64,000 bases of DNA from Pyrinomonadaceae bacterium (lineage in GTDB: Bacteria; Acidobacteriota; Blastocatellia; Pyrinomonadales; Pyrinomonadaceae): the NCBI GenBank assembly GCA_036277115.1, contig DASUNM010000027.1, positions 620,001-684,000 of the forward strand. Reading direction: 5' to 3'. Each line of letters begins with the position of its first letter. Positions within the stretch are counted from its first letter, which is position 1. Below the pieces are notes generated by a model. It was not told the origin of the DNA and made no database searches. It saw only the letters and a list, made by a program, of their open reading frames with translations. Of the stretch, positions 25,257 to 34,714 are shown piece by piece. The position numbers and the translations under genes are program-made.

Positions 25257-26259
25257 TCAATAAATCCTGTGGATTGATCCATTTTCGTTCATCGCTTGAT
25301 TGCATGCATGCTTCAAGCAGGGCCATCGTCTGGAGATTGTCACGTCCGCTTACTTCGGCCGATTCACCGTGGAGCATCGCCCGTTCCAGTTGTTGCAGGA
25401 GTATCTGCTCCTCAGTTGTGTGGCGCTTGCCGCGCGACACCATGCGTGGAAATTTTCCGCGTTCGCAAAAGAAGAGCCAGCGCTGGAACACGTGCAGCGT
25501 TCCCCGTTCGCCGACGAACCTGGCATAGAACTGCTGGCCCCGCTCGAAGAATTCAAACCCGCTGGATTCGTAAGTCGCGAAATAGGATGCGCGCGGACCA
25601 TCGGCGAAAGCCAGCATCGCGCGGAACGATGCCCCGGCCGGAGACTCGTCAGAAGCCGCAAAACTCTCAGCCATTACACCGTGGATTTCTTTCCCGAGTA
25701 CTGCGCGCAACGCATCGAGATGGTGCACGCTCATGCCATACAGAATGCTGTGTTCCAGCCGAAGCAGTGACGCCGCCATCTGATGAGGCGGCCGAAAGTA
25801 TTGGCAGGTAATGGAATTGATCCGCCCGAGCTTGCCTTCCTCGATAATGCGGCGAACGGTGCGAAACGACCGCAGGTAGCGATAATTTTGAGCGACCAGG
25901 AGTGGCCTCTGTTTTTGTTCGGCGAGTTCCACGAGCCGGACCGCCTCGGGCAAGCGAAGGGTGAAAGGTTTCTCAACCAGCACCGCGAGGTCGTTCGCGA
26001 TTGCCGTTTCGCAGGATCGTTCGTGATCTTTGGGAGACGTGGCCACGATCACTGCCTGACATTGCGTCCTGCTAATCGCCTCGGCTAAATCGTCAAAGCA
26101 TGAGTCGCGGGCTATCCCCAGGCTATCGGCTGCGCTGAACCTGACTTGTTCGTCAATCTCGACGCATCCGGCAAATTCAAAGCCGTGAGAGGATCGAACC
26201 TCGCGCACCCAATCGCGGCCACGCGGACCCAGCCCGGCGATAATTACTTTAAACGCCAT
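25213..26259 (-). CDS. Gfo/Idh/MocA-family oxidoreductase
   Basis: A 348-residue NAD(P)-dependent sugar or inositol dehydrogenase-type enzyme. The N-terminal Rossmann fold begins FKVIIAGLGPRGRDWVREV, followed by CQAVIVATSPKDHERSCETA and the family motif VLVEKPFTLRLPEAVRLVEL (EKP, with the conserved Lys). The C-terminal domain contains YGMSVHHLDALRAVLGKE, with the usual HxxD. These enzymes modify nucleotide sugars or free sugars. It overlaps the upstream glycosyltransferase by 16 bp and the downstream hydrolase by 44 bp, so it belongs to a glycan-related operon. Confidence 0.92.
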   Translation of the reverse strand: MAFKVIIAGLGPRGRDWVREVRSSHGFEFAGCVEIDEQVRFSAADSLGIARDSCFDDLAEAISRTQCQAVIVATSPKDHERSCETAIANDLAVLVEKPFTLRLPEAVRLVELAEQKQRPLLVAQNYRYLRSFRTVRRIIEEGKLGRINSITCQYFRPPHQMAASLLRLEHSILYGMSVHHLDALRAVLGKEIHGVMAESFAASDESPAGASFRAMLAFADGPRASYFATYESSGFEFFERGQQFYARFVGERGTLHVFQRWLFFCERGKFPRMVSRGKRHTTEEQILLQQLERAMLHGESAEVSGRDNLQTMALLEACMQSSDERKWINPQDLLNDAKCKYAVASNRD

Positions 26260-27179
26260 TCGTAAGGTCTCCCTTCCCGAACGGTTATCGTGGCGATCAA
26301 ATCGCGCGCGCGAATGAACGACCGCAAGGCAAAGCGTAATGCGCGTGGACTCACGCTGCCGACCGACGCTGAAGCAAGAGCAAGCAGGGATTTCCAGTTC
26401 GATCGCAGGACACGGCTACTGATCAGTTGCGGCAGGATAGCCGGCTCCTCACCAGCCCAAAGCCGCATAGAGCCCCACATGTAGAGTGCCGCCAGCCCAT
26501 CGCTATTTGGATTGTGACCATTCCTGGCCGCGCTCACGCCTTTCGCGCCCGTAAGCAAAGTCGCATTTGAAGCATGATAGCGGTAGTGGTACAGCACATC
26601 GGGCAGCGTGACGACACGACCCTGCGACCGCATGCGATAGAAGAAATCCTGATCCTCGCCCGCGTAAAATCGTTCGTCGTAACCCTGCAGCAGTTCAAAC
26701 GCTGCGCGGCGAAACATTGCGGATCCGTGAGGAAACGGAATGTAACGCGACGCACGAACAATCCGCCAACGGTCGCGCGGTCGCACGACGCGACCGGTGG
26801 CGTCGATGCCGTCGCAAAGTGTGCCTACCGCAACCACGTCGCTATGAGTTTGCAGGACGTCCCATTGTCGTCGCAGACGATCGCGGTGAGAAACGTCGTC
26901 GGCGTCCATGCGCGCAATCACCGCCCCACATGCTTTCGCCACCACCACATTCGAGCTGCCCACCAGCCCCAGTTTCCGATCGCTTTGGTGCAGGCGGATG
27001 CGATCGTCACGCGCTTGCCATGCCCGTAAAACCTCGTCTGAGCCATCCGTGGAAGCGTCATTCAAAATTACCAGCTCGAAGTCCGTGAATGTTTGTTCAA
27101 GGATGCTGGTGATGCTCTGGTCAAGAAATGGGAGGCCGTTATGCACCGGCATTACCACACTGATGCGAGGATGCTTCAT
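26244..27179 (-). CDS. Family 2 glycosyltransferase
   Basis: A 311-residue GT-A fold glycosyltransferase that moves a sugar from a nucleotide donor. It starts RISVVMPVHNGLPFLDQSI, with FELVILNDASTDGS and the metal-binding DxD as RMDADDVSHRDRL. The acceptor region contains GSAMFRRAAFELLQGYDERF and GEDQDFFYRM, the usual ED acid. The ATG at 27179 begins the conserved fold; the frame continues upstream to 27290 without conserved sequence. It is the first gene of a four-gene operon with an oxidoreductase and two phosphohydrolase-like enzymes, probably for an exopolysaccharide or cell-wall glycan. Confidence 0.92.
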   Translation of the reverse strand: MKHPRISVVMPVHNGLPFLDQSITSILEQTFTDFELVILNDASTDGSDEVLRAWQARDDRIRLHQSDRKLGLVGSSNVVVAKACGAVIARMDADDVSHRDRLRRQWDVLQTHSDVVAVGTLCDGIDATGRVVRPRDRWRIVRASRYIPFPHGSAMFRRAAFELLQGYDERFYAGEDQDFFYRMRSQGRVVTLPDVLYHYRYHASNATLLTGAKGVSAARNGHNPNSDGLAALYMWGSMRLWAGEEPAILPQLISSRVLRSNWKSLLALASASVGSVSPRALRFALRSFIRARDLIATITVREGRPYEWRLK

Positions 27180-27501
27180 GTCTAATCGTCCAGGTGAATA
27201 AATGCTAGGAGGAAGACTAACGCCACCTGAATTGTCATATGATGAGCCGGAGAAAAAGATCGATTGTACATTGAGATCGGCGAGCGTCAACCAGTGCCGA
27301 TAAATGCGACATCGTGCTCATGTCGCCCGGAACTTATGGCGTCTCTGGGCGCTGAAGCAATCCTTCCCTGCTTCTCAACAAACAACTAAGCGGCTTCTTC
27401 CACGGCAAGCCTGGGTTCGAAGAAAGAGGCAATGTTGCCGTTGCGATTTTTGTCTCTTTCGCGTTCGCTGTGGGGAGCGTTGTTGAAGACCTTTCGTACT
27501 A
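27180..27501. other. Intergenic region between glycosyltransferase and deaminase genes
   Basis: About 320 bp, expected to hold the promoter of the glycan operon (minus strand) and the 3' end of the deaminase transcript. A short frame continues upstream of the glycosyltransferase start, but its sequence is not domain-like. No hairpin of note was seen. Confidence 0.4.
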
Positions 27502-29073
27502 CTACCACCTTCGCTCAAACTCCCTGAACTGCTCCTCCAGCCGCCACTGCAACTTCGCCTTCTCGCTGCTCTCGAGAAACTGCCTGCATCCGCTTGAAGT
27601 AAGTTTCATCAGGATGAGGTCCCGACGGCATTCGCCGACGGAAGTGAACTTTCGGCCGTCGCTCCACAGGCTGTCACCTGAAACAAACGAGTATTGAAGG
27701 CTGTTGCGGGCCATGGTTTTCAATTGCAGATAGCCCAAACCCTGTTCCTCAGCGGCTTTCAAATACTCATTCGAAATCTCCGAACGCGCGACGCCTGCAT
27801 CATCGGTTGCCAGGGCCACCGGTACTTCATATTTCAGGTAAGTCGACAGGGGATGAGCTTTGCCTTTGACGCCAAGTATCAGATCGTTGCTCGACAGGCA
27901 GATCTCAACCAACACACCGCGGGTCGCCATTTCTTTTAGCAACCCGTCCCAATCATTCTCGTGCATGATGTCCACGCCATGGCCGATGCGCTCAGCGCCG
28001 GCAATCTTCACCGAATCGCGAATGTGAAAAGTGAGATTTTTCTGGTCCGTTACCAATCCCGGCACCAACTCGCCGGCGTGCAAAGTCAGGTGCCCGCGTG
28101 ACCCTTCCTGAAGGAATTTCAACATCCGCATGTGTTCGGAAAAGTTGTTCAAAGCGTTCGGCGCATCTTCAGGTTGGACCAGATTCAATCCGACGACTTT
28201 CGAGTTTGGATCGTTACCCAGCATGAATCCCGTCACCATTTGCGCATACACAGGTCCCAATTCTGCTGTCCGGCCGACTTGCGCGATGTAACGAACCGTC
28301 ACCGAGCACCCGGGATCGGCGCGCCTCGTTCCGCACTTCAACAACTGATTCTTCTCTTTTTCCGCATCGCCCAAGTTCTTCATTGCGGCGGCGACGGCGT
28401 TATCAATATCGTTGGCCTTCAGTTTGTTAAGGGTGCTTTTGAGATCTCCGTCCCAGCCGACTTTGTCCCCGATCTGACTGGAGACACCGCCGTCAGGAGT
28501 TAACATCAACTCCAGATAAAGCACTTTCCCGCGGGCCGCGCGTGAGACCGCCTCAGCTAACATCTTTCCGGTTTGGCCCCATGTCGCCGGGCCAAACTTA
28601 CTGAACGTGTTGAAGAAATGATCGTGACCGCTTTCAGTAGCTGAGGGGCTCCAGTTCCGCATCGACCACGCGTCAATCATTTGTTCGTAGAGCGCTCTGT
28701 TAGTTAAGGCTGAGCGCGCCTGCGCTTGGCCTGCGGTTGGATCGCATTGGTTAGGTTGCGTTGGCTGCGACAATGTCATTGTTTGTGTATTGACGCATAA
28801 ACCCTTTTCTGCCGCCCACTGAATATACGACTCGGCATAAACCGCGCCGGAAAGATGATTGTGCAGGTCACCGCCCTTTGGCATCTGACGGAGAAACTTC
28901 CATTGTCGCCGTGGCGATTTACGAATCGATTCGAAGTGACGCGCTGTTCGTTGTTCGGCCCCAGCGCGAGGTTGCGACGCCGAGCCTGTTTGCGCGGACG
29001 CGACGGAAACACACGACAGAACAAGTCCGAGCAGTAAGCTTCTTGTCCGGATCAGAGACCTTTGGTGATGCAT
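27502..29073 (-). CDS. Secreted adenosine deaminase-family protein
   Basis: A 523-residue exported member of the adenosine/AMP deaminase superfamily. The signal peptide covers about 1-28 (SLLLGLVLSCVSVASAQ). Zinc ligands are His71/His73 in GGDLHNHLSG, His332 with catalytic Glu335 in LHAGEL, His365 in RIGHGVD and Asp424/425 in ATDDAG. The N-terminal extension and export recall extracellular ADGF/CECR1-type deaminases. It should turn external adenosine into inosine. The ATG at 29073 has AAGGAG six bases upstream; the start at 29115 is not needed. Together with the DNase II-like protein it hints at use of external nucleic acid (inference). Confidence 0.92.
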   Translation of the reverse strand: MHHQRSLIRTRSLLLGLVLSCVSVASAQTGSASQPRAGAEQRTARHFESIRKSPRRQWKFLRQMPKGGDLHNHLSGAVYAESYIQWAAEKGLCVNTQTMTLSQPTQPNQCDPTAGQAQARSALTNRALYEQMIDAWSMRNWSPSATESGHDHFFNTFSKFGPATWGQTGKMLAEAVSRAARGKVLYLELMLTPDGGVSSQIGDKVGWDGDLKSTLNKLKANDIDNAVAAAMKNLGDAEKEKNQLLKCGTRRADPGCSVTVRYIAQVGRTAELGPVYAQMVTGFMLGNDPNSKVVGLNLVQPEDAPNALNNFSEHMRMLKFLQEGSRGHLTLHAGELVPGLVTDQKNLTFHIRDSVKIAGAERIGHGVDIMHENDWDGLLKEMATRGVLVEICLSSNDLILGVKGKAHPLSTYLKYEVPVALATDDAGVARSEISNEYLKAAEEQGLGYLQLKTMARNSLQYSFVSGDSLWSDGRKFTSVGECRRDLILMKLTSSGCRQFLESSEKAKLQWRLEEQFREFERRW

Positions 29074-29163
29074 GGAGAACTCCTTGGGTGCGCGCTCGTG
29101 AGTTGAGAGACGCATCCTCCATCATCGAGTCTGATTTGACAAGCCTTTCAGCGAAGTAACGCG

Positions 29164-29192
29164 GTCTGTGTGCCTCTGTCTTCTCTGTGGTA
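29164..29192. repeat. Single arm related to the 14018-14104 repeat
   Basis: gtctgtgtgcctctgtcttctctgtgg resembles the right half of the element at 14018-14104 (tctctggctcccttgtgg). It lies between the deaminase gene and the divergent phosphatase gene, with no clear left arm. The phosphatase start codon (TTG) lies 35 bp beyond it. Confidence 0.45.
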
Positions 29193-29226
29193 AAAGTTAT
29201 GAACCACTTCGACAACAGAGGGATCA

Positions 29227-30000
29227 TTGCTCAACTTTGCCATTCAAACCGCGCGTGACGCGGGCCGCGTGCTGGCCGAACGGTTCGGAAGGAGCCTGCG
29301 CATCAGCAACAAGAGCGAGCTCGATCTGGTTACTGAATCAGATCTGGCCTCGGAACGCCTGATCATCGATCGCATCAAGACTCACTACCCTCGCCATACG
29401 ATTCTCGCGGAAGAATCCGGCGTAAATCCACCGGCGGCGGCGGACGCGCAAAGCGATTGGCGCTGGATCATCGATCCGCTCGACGGCACGACAAACTACG
29501 CGCACGGTTATCCTTGTTTCTGTGTTTCGATGGGCCTGGAACGCAACGGCACTTTGGAACTCGGGGTCATCTACGATCCGCTGCGTGATGAAGTATTTGC
29601 CGCCGAACGCGGCCAGGGTGCGGCGCTCAACGGAAAGCGCATTAACGTTTCGGCGACGCCAAACCTGGCGAGCGCACTTTTGTGCACGGGCTTTCCGTAC
29701 GATGTGCGCGAGCGTGGCCAGTTCGCGCGTCACTTCTCCAACTTCATCATGAACGCGCAGGGCGTACGACGCGATGGCGCAGCCGCGCTCGACCTCGCTT
29801 ACGTTGCCGCGGGACGATTTGATGGATTCTGGGAAGAAGGTTTAAAGCCCTGGGATGTTGCGGCCGGCATTTTGTTGATCGAGGAAGCGGGGGGACGAGT
29901 TTCGGACTATCACAACCGGCCCCTGGACATTTTCACGCCGCCGATTCTTGCCACCAACGGTTTGATCCACGAACAGATGATGCGTGTGCTGGCGATGTAA
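29227..30000 (+). CDS. suhB: Inositol monophosphatase family protein (SuhB-like)
   Basis: A 257-residue metal-dependent sugar-phosphate phosphatase. Motifs in order: SELDLVTESDLASER, the catalytic LAEESG, the metal motif IDPLDGTTNY and the second metal site KPWDVAAGILLIEEAGG. It should hydrolyse myo-inositol 1-phosphate or a related phosphate ester; in some bacteria the homologue also aids ribosome assembly. The start appears to be TTG at 29227, since no in-frame ATG precedes the conserved region. The next gene is convergent and ends at the following base. Confidence 0.92.
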   Translation: MLNFAIQTARDAGRVLAERFGRSLRISNKSELDLVTESDLASERLIIDRIKTHYPRHTILAEESGVNPPAAADAQSDWRWIIDPLDGTTNYAHGYPCFCVSMGLERNGTLELGVIYDPLRDEVFAAERGQGAALNGKRINVSATPNLASALLCTGFPYDVRERGQFARHFSNFIMNAQGVRRDGAAALDLAYVAAGRFDGFWEEGLKPWDVAAGILLIEEAGGRVSDYHNRPLDIFTPPILATNGLIHEQMMRVLAM

Positions 30001-30702
30001 CTAATCCGCCGTCATCTGCTTTTCATTAAGCGCTGATCCAATGATCTCCTGCAGCATCTCGGTGGCGCGCCGGGCGTGGCCCCGCTGACCTTCACTTTCA
30101 TTCTGATCGACGACAAACAACGGATGGTAAATGACCTCGACGCGACCGAGTCGGGGGAAGCGGCGGCTTGAGGGCCACACTCGCTCGCCGCCGCGAATCG
30201 TCACCGGCAGAATTGGCACGCCGGCTTCCATCGCCATGCGCACGGCCCCGGGTTTGAACTTGCGCATTGTGCCGTCCTCCTTTCCGCGACCGCCTTCGGG
30301 AAAGATAACGACGGCGCCGCCTTCGCTCAGCCACTGAATCGATCGGCGAATAGGCGCGGGATCGCTGCCCTCCAGTTGTAAGGGCCAGGCGCCGACGAGT
30401 CGCAGAAAATATCCCACCACCGGCCAGTTGAAAGCGGCATCCCATGCGAGAAAACGCACCGGCCTTTTGATTGGCGACGCAATCCAAAAAGGGTCGAGGT
30501 AGGTCTGGTGATTGGCAGCGATGATCACTCCGCCACTCGCCGGAATGTATTCCCTGTGTTGCCAGCGGACGCGCCAAAATGCCCGGCTAAGGAGTAGGGT
30601 AATTGGTCGGATGATTTCGAGCGCCCATTGCGGGAGCATGGGCGGATACGGACGCACTCCGTTCGCTGTCCGCGAACGTCCAAGCGTGGTTGTTTCGTTC
30701 AA
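30001..30702 (-). CDS. plsC: 1-acyl-sn-glycerol-3-phosphate acyltransferase (PlsC-like)
   Basis: A 233-residue membrane-associated acyltransferase that makes phosphatidate from lysophosphatidate. The catalytic NHxxxxD motif is AANHQTYLDPF, and the phosphate-binding motif is FPEGGRGKEDGTMRKFKPGA, followed by the IPILPV-type strand PILPVTIRGG. An N-terminal hydrophobic stretch (ALEIIRPITLLLSRAF) anchors it. The start seems to be TTG at 30702, overlapping the end of the preceding small gene by a few bases, so both are probably co-translated. Confidence 0.92.
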   Translation of the reverse strand: MNETTTLGRSRTANGVRPYPPMLPQWALEIIRPITLLLSRAFWRVRWQHREYIPASGGVIIAANHQTYLDPFWIASPIKRPVRFLAWDAAFNWPVVGYFLRLVGAWPLQLEGSDPAPIRRSIQWLSEGGAVVIFPEGGRGKEDGTMRKFKPGAVRMAMEAGVPILPVTIRGGERVWPSSRRFPRLGRVEVIYHPLFVVDQNESEGQRGHARRATEMLQEIIGSALNEKQMTAD

Positions 30703-30703
30703 G

Positions 30704-30937
30704 TTAGTTTGCGCGCTCGCTGTCTTTCAGCGGGATCGCGTCAGTCCAGGAGTCGGGGACAGCATCGATGCCGATTGTGTCATCATTCCAGCGATGGCAT
30801 TTGCTGCAGTCGAAGCCACGGTACTCAATCGCTTCCGCCTTCGTCAAACCAATCAGATTTCGCGCCGCACAGTCGCGGAAAGAACAATACCGCTCGATTT
30901 CAACGAGCAGGACTTCGCGAGGAAAATTAAGTGGCAT
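30704..30937 (-). CDS. Small four-cysteine hypothetical protein
   Basis: A 77-residue soluble protein (MPLNFPREVLLVEIERYCS...). Four cysteines lie in two pairs, YCSFRDC and FDCSKC, the second of CxxC type, so a metal-binding or zinc-ribbon-like fold is likely. WTDAIPL and an acidic tail end the protein. It abuts plsC and shares its direction. The gene is short and the family is not recognised, but the Cys arrangement and the tight junction with plsC support it being real. Confidence 0.6.
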   Translation of the reverse strand: MPLNFPREVLLVEIERYCSFRDCAARNLIGLTKAEAIEYRGFDCSKCHRWNDDTIGIDAVPDSWTDAIPLKDSERAN

Positions 30938-30976
30938 AGGCTGTTACGCTTCTGTCTCTTTCCCTCAACGTTTAGA

Positions 30977-31012
30977 GGCGGGTACCGCCCGCCGGTCGGC
31001 CGGTAGGCCGAC
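30977..31012. terminator. Double GC-rich hairpin after the PilZ gene
   Basis: Two adjacent palindromes, ggcgggtaccgcccgcc (30977-30993) and gtcggccggtaggccgac (30995-31012), lie downstream of the minus-strand PilZ gene and upstream of the small four-cysteine gene. They may end the PilZ transcript and belong to the GC-rich palindrome class seen near pstC. Confidence 0.5.
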
Positions 31013-31032
31013 TCTGAACGAGGAAAAGTTAA

Positions 31033-31788
31033 TCACAGCGGCCATTCGCTGCCGATAAATTCGAGGTGAAGGCGCGTGATGCCATCGGCCCCTGCATGCC
31101 GCCCGCGCACGACTCCCAACACGACGGCGTTGTATCGTTCGTTGCTCATCCTTACGAAAGCCCCGGGTTGGAGATCGAGCTCTGTGAAAACAGTCGCACC
31201 TCCGCGACTAATATTCTCAGTAACGGACTGTTCGGTATTGACGATTTTGTCGGCGTCATAAGCTTCGATCAGCACGTCGACCGGAATCAGTTGCCGGCTC
31301 TCCCTGCGGTTGTCGTCGATCACGATTTCGGTGAGTTGCTCAACCGAATCCTCCTGAGCGGCCCACAACCGGCTCTCCAGCTTGGTCTGGGCAATCTCGT
31401 ACCGCCGCCCCGGATTCTCCTCGTAACTTTTCGGCGGACGTTTCCCGAGGAAGGCCACCCCGACCTCCAGCAAACTGTCTTTTGGTGTCTTCTGCTCAAG
31501 CAGGCGCGCGTTTCGTACAATTGCCCAGACGCGATACTGATCTTCGGCGTGATCGAACACGCGCAACGTGCGCGGCATGGCTAATGTCAGTTGCAGCAGC
31601 CTGCCAATATCAAACGGCCGCATCAGTCTGAACCGCGCGCCGAATGGAGTGACGTCGACAAGGTGCGTCATCTCGGTCCACTCGCGATTTCCACTTTCGC
31701 GTCCATAGATACGAGCCGGCAACCCGAGCCGAACTCGCTCGCGCAGGCGCCGCGATTCTTGGTCGAATTTGGTGACTTCTTTCGCCAA
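31033..31788 (-). CDS. Double PilZ-domain protein
   Basis: A 251-residue soluble protein with two PilZ-like domains. The first has RVRLGLPARIYG and VDVTPFGARFRL; the second has RRESRQLIPVDVLIEAYD and TENISRGGATVFTELDLQPG, with the [DN]xSxxG-like turn in each. PilZ domains bind cyclic-di-GMP. The RxxxR element is seen more clearly before the second (RRESR) than before the first (RLRERVR). It should act as a c-di-GMP effector on the cell surface or motility, but the target is unknown. The start is TTG at 31788. Confidence 0.85.
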   Translation of the reverse strand: MAKEVTKFDQESRRLRERVRLGLPARIYGRESGNREWTEMTHLVDVTPFGARFRLMRPFDIGRLLQLTLAMPRTLRVFDHAEDQYRVWAIVRNARLLEQKTPKDSLLEVGVAFLGKRPPKSYEENPGRRYEIAQTKLESRLWAAQEDSVEQLTEIVIDDNRRESRQLIPVDVLIEAYDADKIVNTEQSVTENISRGGATVFTELDLQPGAFVRMSNERYNAVVLGVVRGRHAGADGITRLHLEFIGSEWPL

Positions 31789-31867
31789 AATGCTGAGCGC
31801 GTTTCGCGCCCCTTAACCAGCCGACAGGAAAGTCGAATTCTTCAATAATTACCGGCCTTTCAGTGCT

Positions 31868-31895
31868 TTGAAAAGCCCTCGGCTTAGGGTAAAAT
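31868..31895 (+). promoter_or_regulatory. Likely sigma-70-type promoter of gyrA
   Basis: TTGAAA at 31868-31873 and TAAAAT at 31890-31895 with a 16-bp spacer fit a housekeeping promoter. The gyrA start lies 155 bp downstream, giving a long leader. Confidence 0.5.
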
Positions 31896-32049
31896 AACGC
31901 TCGCAATTAACCGCATGAATTGCTGCTTCCGCGAAACCCTGACGTCTTCAAAAACTCACACGTTAGTGCCGGAAAAAAAGAGAGCTACTGCGGTGGCGAC
32001 GGCTGGGTCACGCGCCGCGCCCGCGGATTCTAACGGAAAGGTCTGATGA

Positions 32050-34596
32050 ATGGAAACGCTTGAACGCCACCACATAACGATCGAAGACGAGATGCGCCGG
32101 TCCTATCTGGACTATGCGATGTCGGTGATCATTGGCCGCGCCCTGCCGGATGTGCGGGACGGAATGAAGCCCGTCCATCGTCGCGTGCTGTGGGCCATGC
32201 ACGAGCTCGGCAACGTTTACAACAAGCCATACAAGAAAAGCGCTCGTGTGGTTGGTGACGTCATTGGTAAATATCATCCGCACGGCGACACCGCGGTTTA
32301 CGACACGATCGTGCGCATGGCGCAGGATTTTTCGATGCGCTATCCGCTCATCGACGGCCAGGGAAACTTTGGCTCAGTCGATGGCGACGCGCCGGCGGCG
32401 ATGCGTTACACGGAAGTACGCATGGCCAAGTTGACCAACGAAGTGTTGGCCGATATCGAAAAAGAGACAGTTAATTTTCAGCCGAACTATGACGAGAGTT
32501 TAAGCGAGCCCACCGTGCTGCCGACGCGGCTTCCCAATCTGTTGCTCAACGGATCAGAAGGGATCGCCGTCGGCATGGCCACCAAGATTCCGCCTCATAA
32601 TCTCAACGAAGTTGTGGACGCCACGATCGCGGTCCTGAAAGATCCGGAGATCGACATTGAAGACCTGCTCAAGATCGTGAAAGGCCCGGACTTTCCCACA
32701 AGCGGCTTTATCTGTGGGCGCGAAGAAATCAAAGAATCATATCGCACCGGTCGCGGCATCCTGCAGATGCGCGCCCGGGCGGCAATCGATCGCATCGGTC
32801 GCGGCTCGCAGGAGCGAGACGCTGTGATCATCACTGAGCTTCCATTTCAGGTTAATAAAGCCAAATTGATCGAGCGTATCGCGGAACTGGCAAATGAAAA
32901 GAAGCTGGAAGGCATTGCCGAAGTCCGCGACGAATCCGATCGCCACGGCATGCGCATCGTTGTCGAGCTGAAACGCGACGCGGTGCCACAAGTCGTACAA
33001 AACAAACTGTTCAAGCTCACGCCGATGCAATCATCGTTCGGCGTCATCTATCTGGCCATCGTTAACGGCCAGCCGCGGGTGCTCAATCTAAAAGCGATTC
33101 TGGAGCACTTCATCGACTTTCGTCGCGAAGTGGTGCGCCGTCGCACTGAATACGAGCTGCGCAAAGCCCGCGCACGCGCCCACGTGCTGGAAGGTTTGAC
33201 CAAAGCGATTGACGCACTCGATTACATCGTGACGTTGATTCGCAACTCGCGGTCGGTTGATGAAGCCAAGCAGTGGCTGACCGGAAACCTGAAAACGACC
33301 GGGGAAGTGAAGACGTGGAAAGGCATCCCGTCAAATGAGCCGCCGGCGAAATACCTGCCGAAGCTTAAGAAGGCAATGGAGCGCCTCTCGTTTTCAGAGA
33401 TTCAGGCGCAGGCGATTTTGGATTTGCAGCTGCGGCGGCTGTCGGGGCTCGAACGTCACAAGATCGTTGAAGAGTACGAATCGATCATCAAGCTGATCGC
33501 CGAACTTGAAGAGATTCTGGGCAACGAAAAGTCCCTGCGCCGGGTCATCGTTAACGAGCTGGAAGACGTTAAGAAAGAATTTGGCGATGCGCGCCGCACG
33601 GAGATCACTGAAGCCGGCACCGACTACTCGATCGAGGATCTGATTGCCGACGAAGAAGTCGCGATCACAGTCACGAAGAACGGCTACGTTAAGCGCACTC
33701 CGATCACGACGTATCAACGTCAGGGCCGTGGCGGCAAAGGCCGCTTCGGAGCGATGGCCAAGAACGAAGACTACGTCGAGCATCTATTCACCGCATCGAC
33801 GCATGCTTACCTGATGGTCTTCACCGACGACGGTCTGGTTTACAAAATGAAAGTGCACGAAGTTCCGGATGCGGCGGCCGCCTCACGCGGCAAGGCGATC
33901 GTGAACCTGATTCAGATTCCGTCGGATCGGAAACTCGCGGGCGTCGTGCCCGTCCGGGAATTCTCAGAAGGCCGCTATGTCCTGATGGTTACGCGCAAGG
34001 GCGTGATCAAGAAGACGGCCCTGTCGGATTTTCAGAACATCCGCTCGAACGGCATCATCGCCATCAACATTGACGATAACGATGAGCTGCTCGACGTGGT
34101 GCTGACTGACGGCACTAAGCGCATCTTTATCGCGACGAACAACGGCTTCGCGATTCGCTTCGACGAAAAGAACGCGCGGCCCATGGGACGCGCCACTCGC
34201 GGCACCCGCGGCATCGATTTGCGGAAAGATGATTTCGTGGTTTCGCTGTGCGCCGTCTCGTCGGATGATTCGGAAAAAATGCTTTCCGTTTCTGAGCAGG
34301 GCTATGGCAAGCAAACTCCGATTTCGACCTATCGTTTGCAGTCGCGTGGCGGTAAAGGCGTCATCAACATGAAAACGACCGACAAGACCGGCAAGGTGGT
34401 TGCCGTGTTTCCGGTCGACGCTGATTCAGAAATCATGATCATCACGCAGCAGGCGAAACTCATTCGCCTGGAAGCGGGCGCGATTCGCAAGACCGGCCGC
34501 AGCGCGCAAGGCGTGCGCCTGATTAAGACCGACGAAGGCGATAAGGTGACCAGCGCTTCACTGGTTGAGGCGGCCGCTGAAGAAGAAGAGGAATAA
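32050..34596 (+). CDS. gyrA: DNA gyrase subunit A
   Basis: An 848-residue subunit that, with GyrB, introduces negative supercoils. The breakage-reunion domain includes [17 protein letters not shown] and the catalytic Tyr120 in [10 protein letters not shown]. The C-terminal half is the GyrA propeller with repeated motifs such as [19 protein letters not shown] (GyrA-box QRGGKG type) and [10 protein letters not shown]. The tail is acidic (EEEEE). Residue 81, at the quinolone-resistance Ser83 position of E. coli, is Thr; Asp85 is conserved. AAGG is about 9 nt upstream of the ATG. gyrB is not in the window. Confidence 0.98.
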   Translation: METLERHHITIEDEMRRSYLDYAMSVIIGRALPDVRDGMKPVHRRVLWAMHELGNVYNKPYKKSARVVGDVIGKYHPHGDTAVYDTIVRMAQDFSMRYPLIDGQGNFGSVDGDAPAAMRYTEVRMAKLTNEVLADIEKETVNFQPNYDESLSEPTVLPTRLPNLLLNGSEGIAVGMATKIPPHNLNEVVDATIAVLKDPEIDIEDLLKIVKGPDFPTSGFICGREEIKESYRTGRGILQMRARAAIDRIGRGSQERDAVIITELPFQVNKAKLIERIAELANEKKLEGIAEVRDESDRHGMRIVVELKRDAVPQVVQNKLFKLTPMQSSFGVIYLAIVNGQPRVLNLKAILEHFIDFRREVVRRRTEYELRKARARAHVLEGLTKAIDALDYIVTLIRNSRSVDEAKQWLTGNLKTTGEVKTWKGIPSNEPPAKYLPKLKKAMERLSFSEIQAQAILDLQLRRLSGLERHKIVEEYESIIKLIAELEEILGNEKSLRRVIVNELEDVKKEFGDARRTEITEAGTDYSIEDLIADEEVAITVTKNGYVKRTPITTYQRQGRGGKGRFGAMAKNEDYVEHLFTASTHAYLMVFTDDGLVYKMKVHEVPDAAAASRGKAIVNLIQIPSDRKLAGVVPVREFSEGRYVLMVTRKGVIKKTALSDFQNIRSNGIIAINIDDNDELLDVVLTDGTKRIFIATNNGFAIRFDEKNARPMGRATRGTRGIDLRKDDFVVSLCAVSSDDSEKMLSVSEQGYGKQTPISTYRLQSRGGKGVINMKTTDKTGKVVAVFPVDADSEIMIITQQAKLIRLEAGAIRKTGRSAQGVRLIKTDEGDKVTSASLVEAAAEEEEE

Positions 34597-34714
34597 GCTA
34601 AGGCATCAGGAGTTCGCCAAGCCTTCCTGAAAGCGCAGCAGCTCGCACTCAGGGGCAACGCCGTGCGCGCCGCCCTTTGGATCATGAGAGAGAGCCTGAG
34701 AACACGCGATGCGC

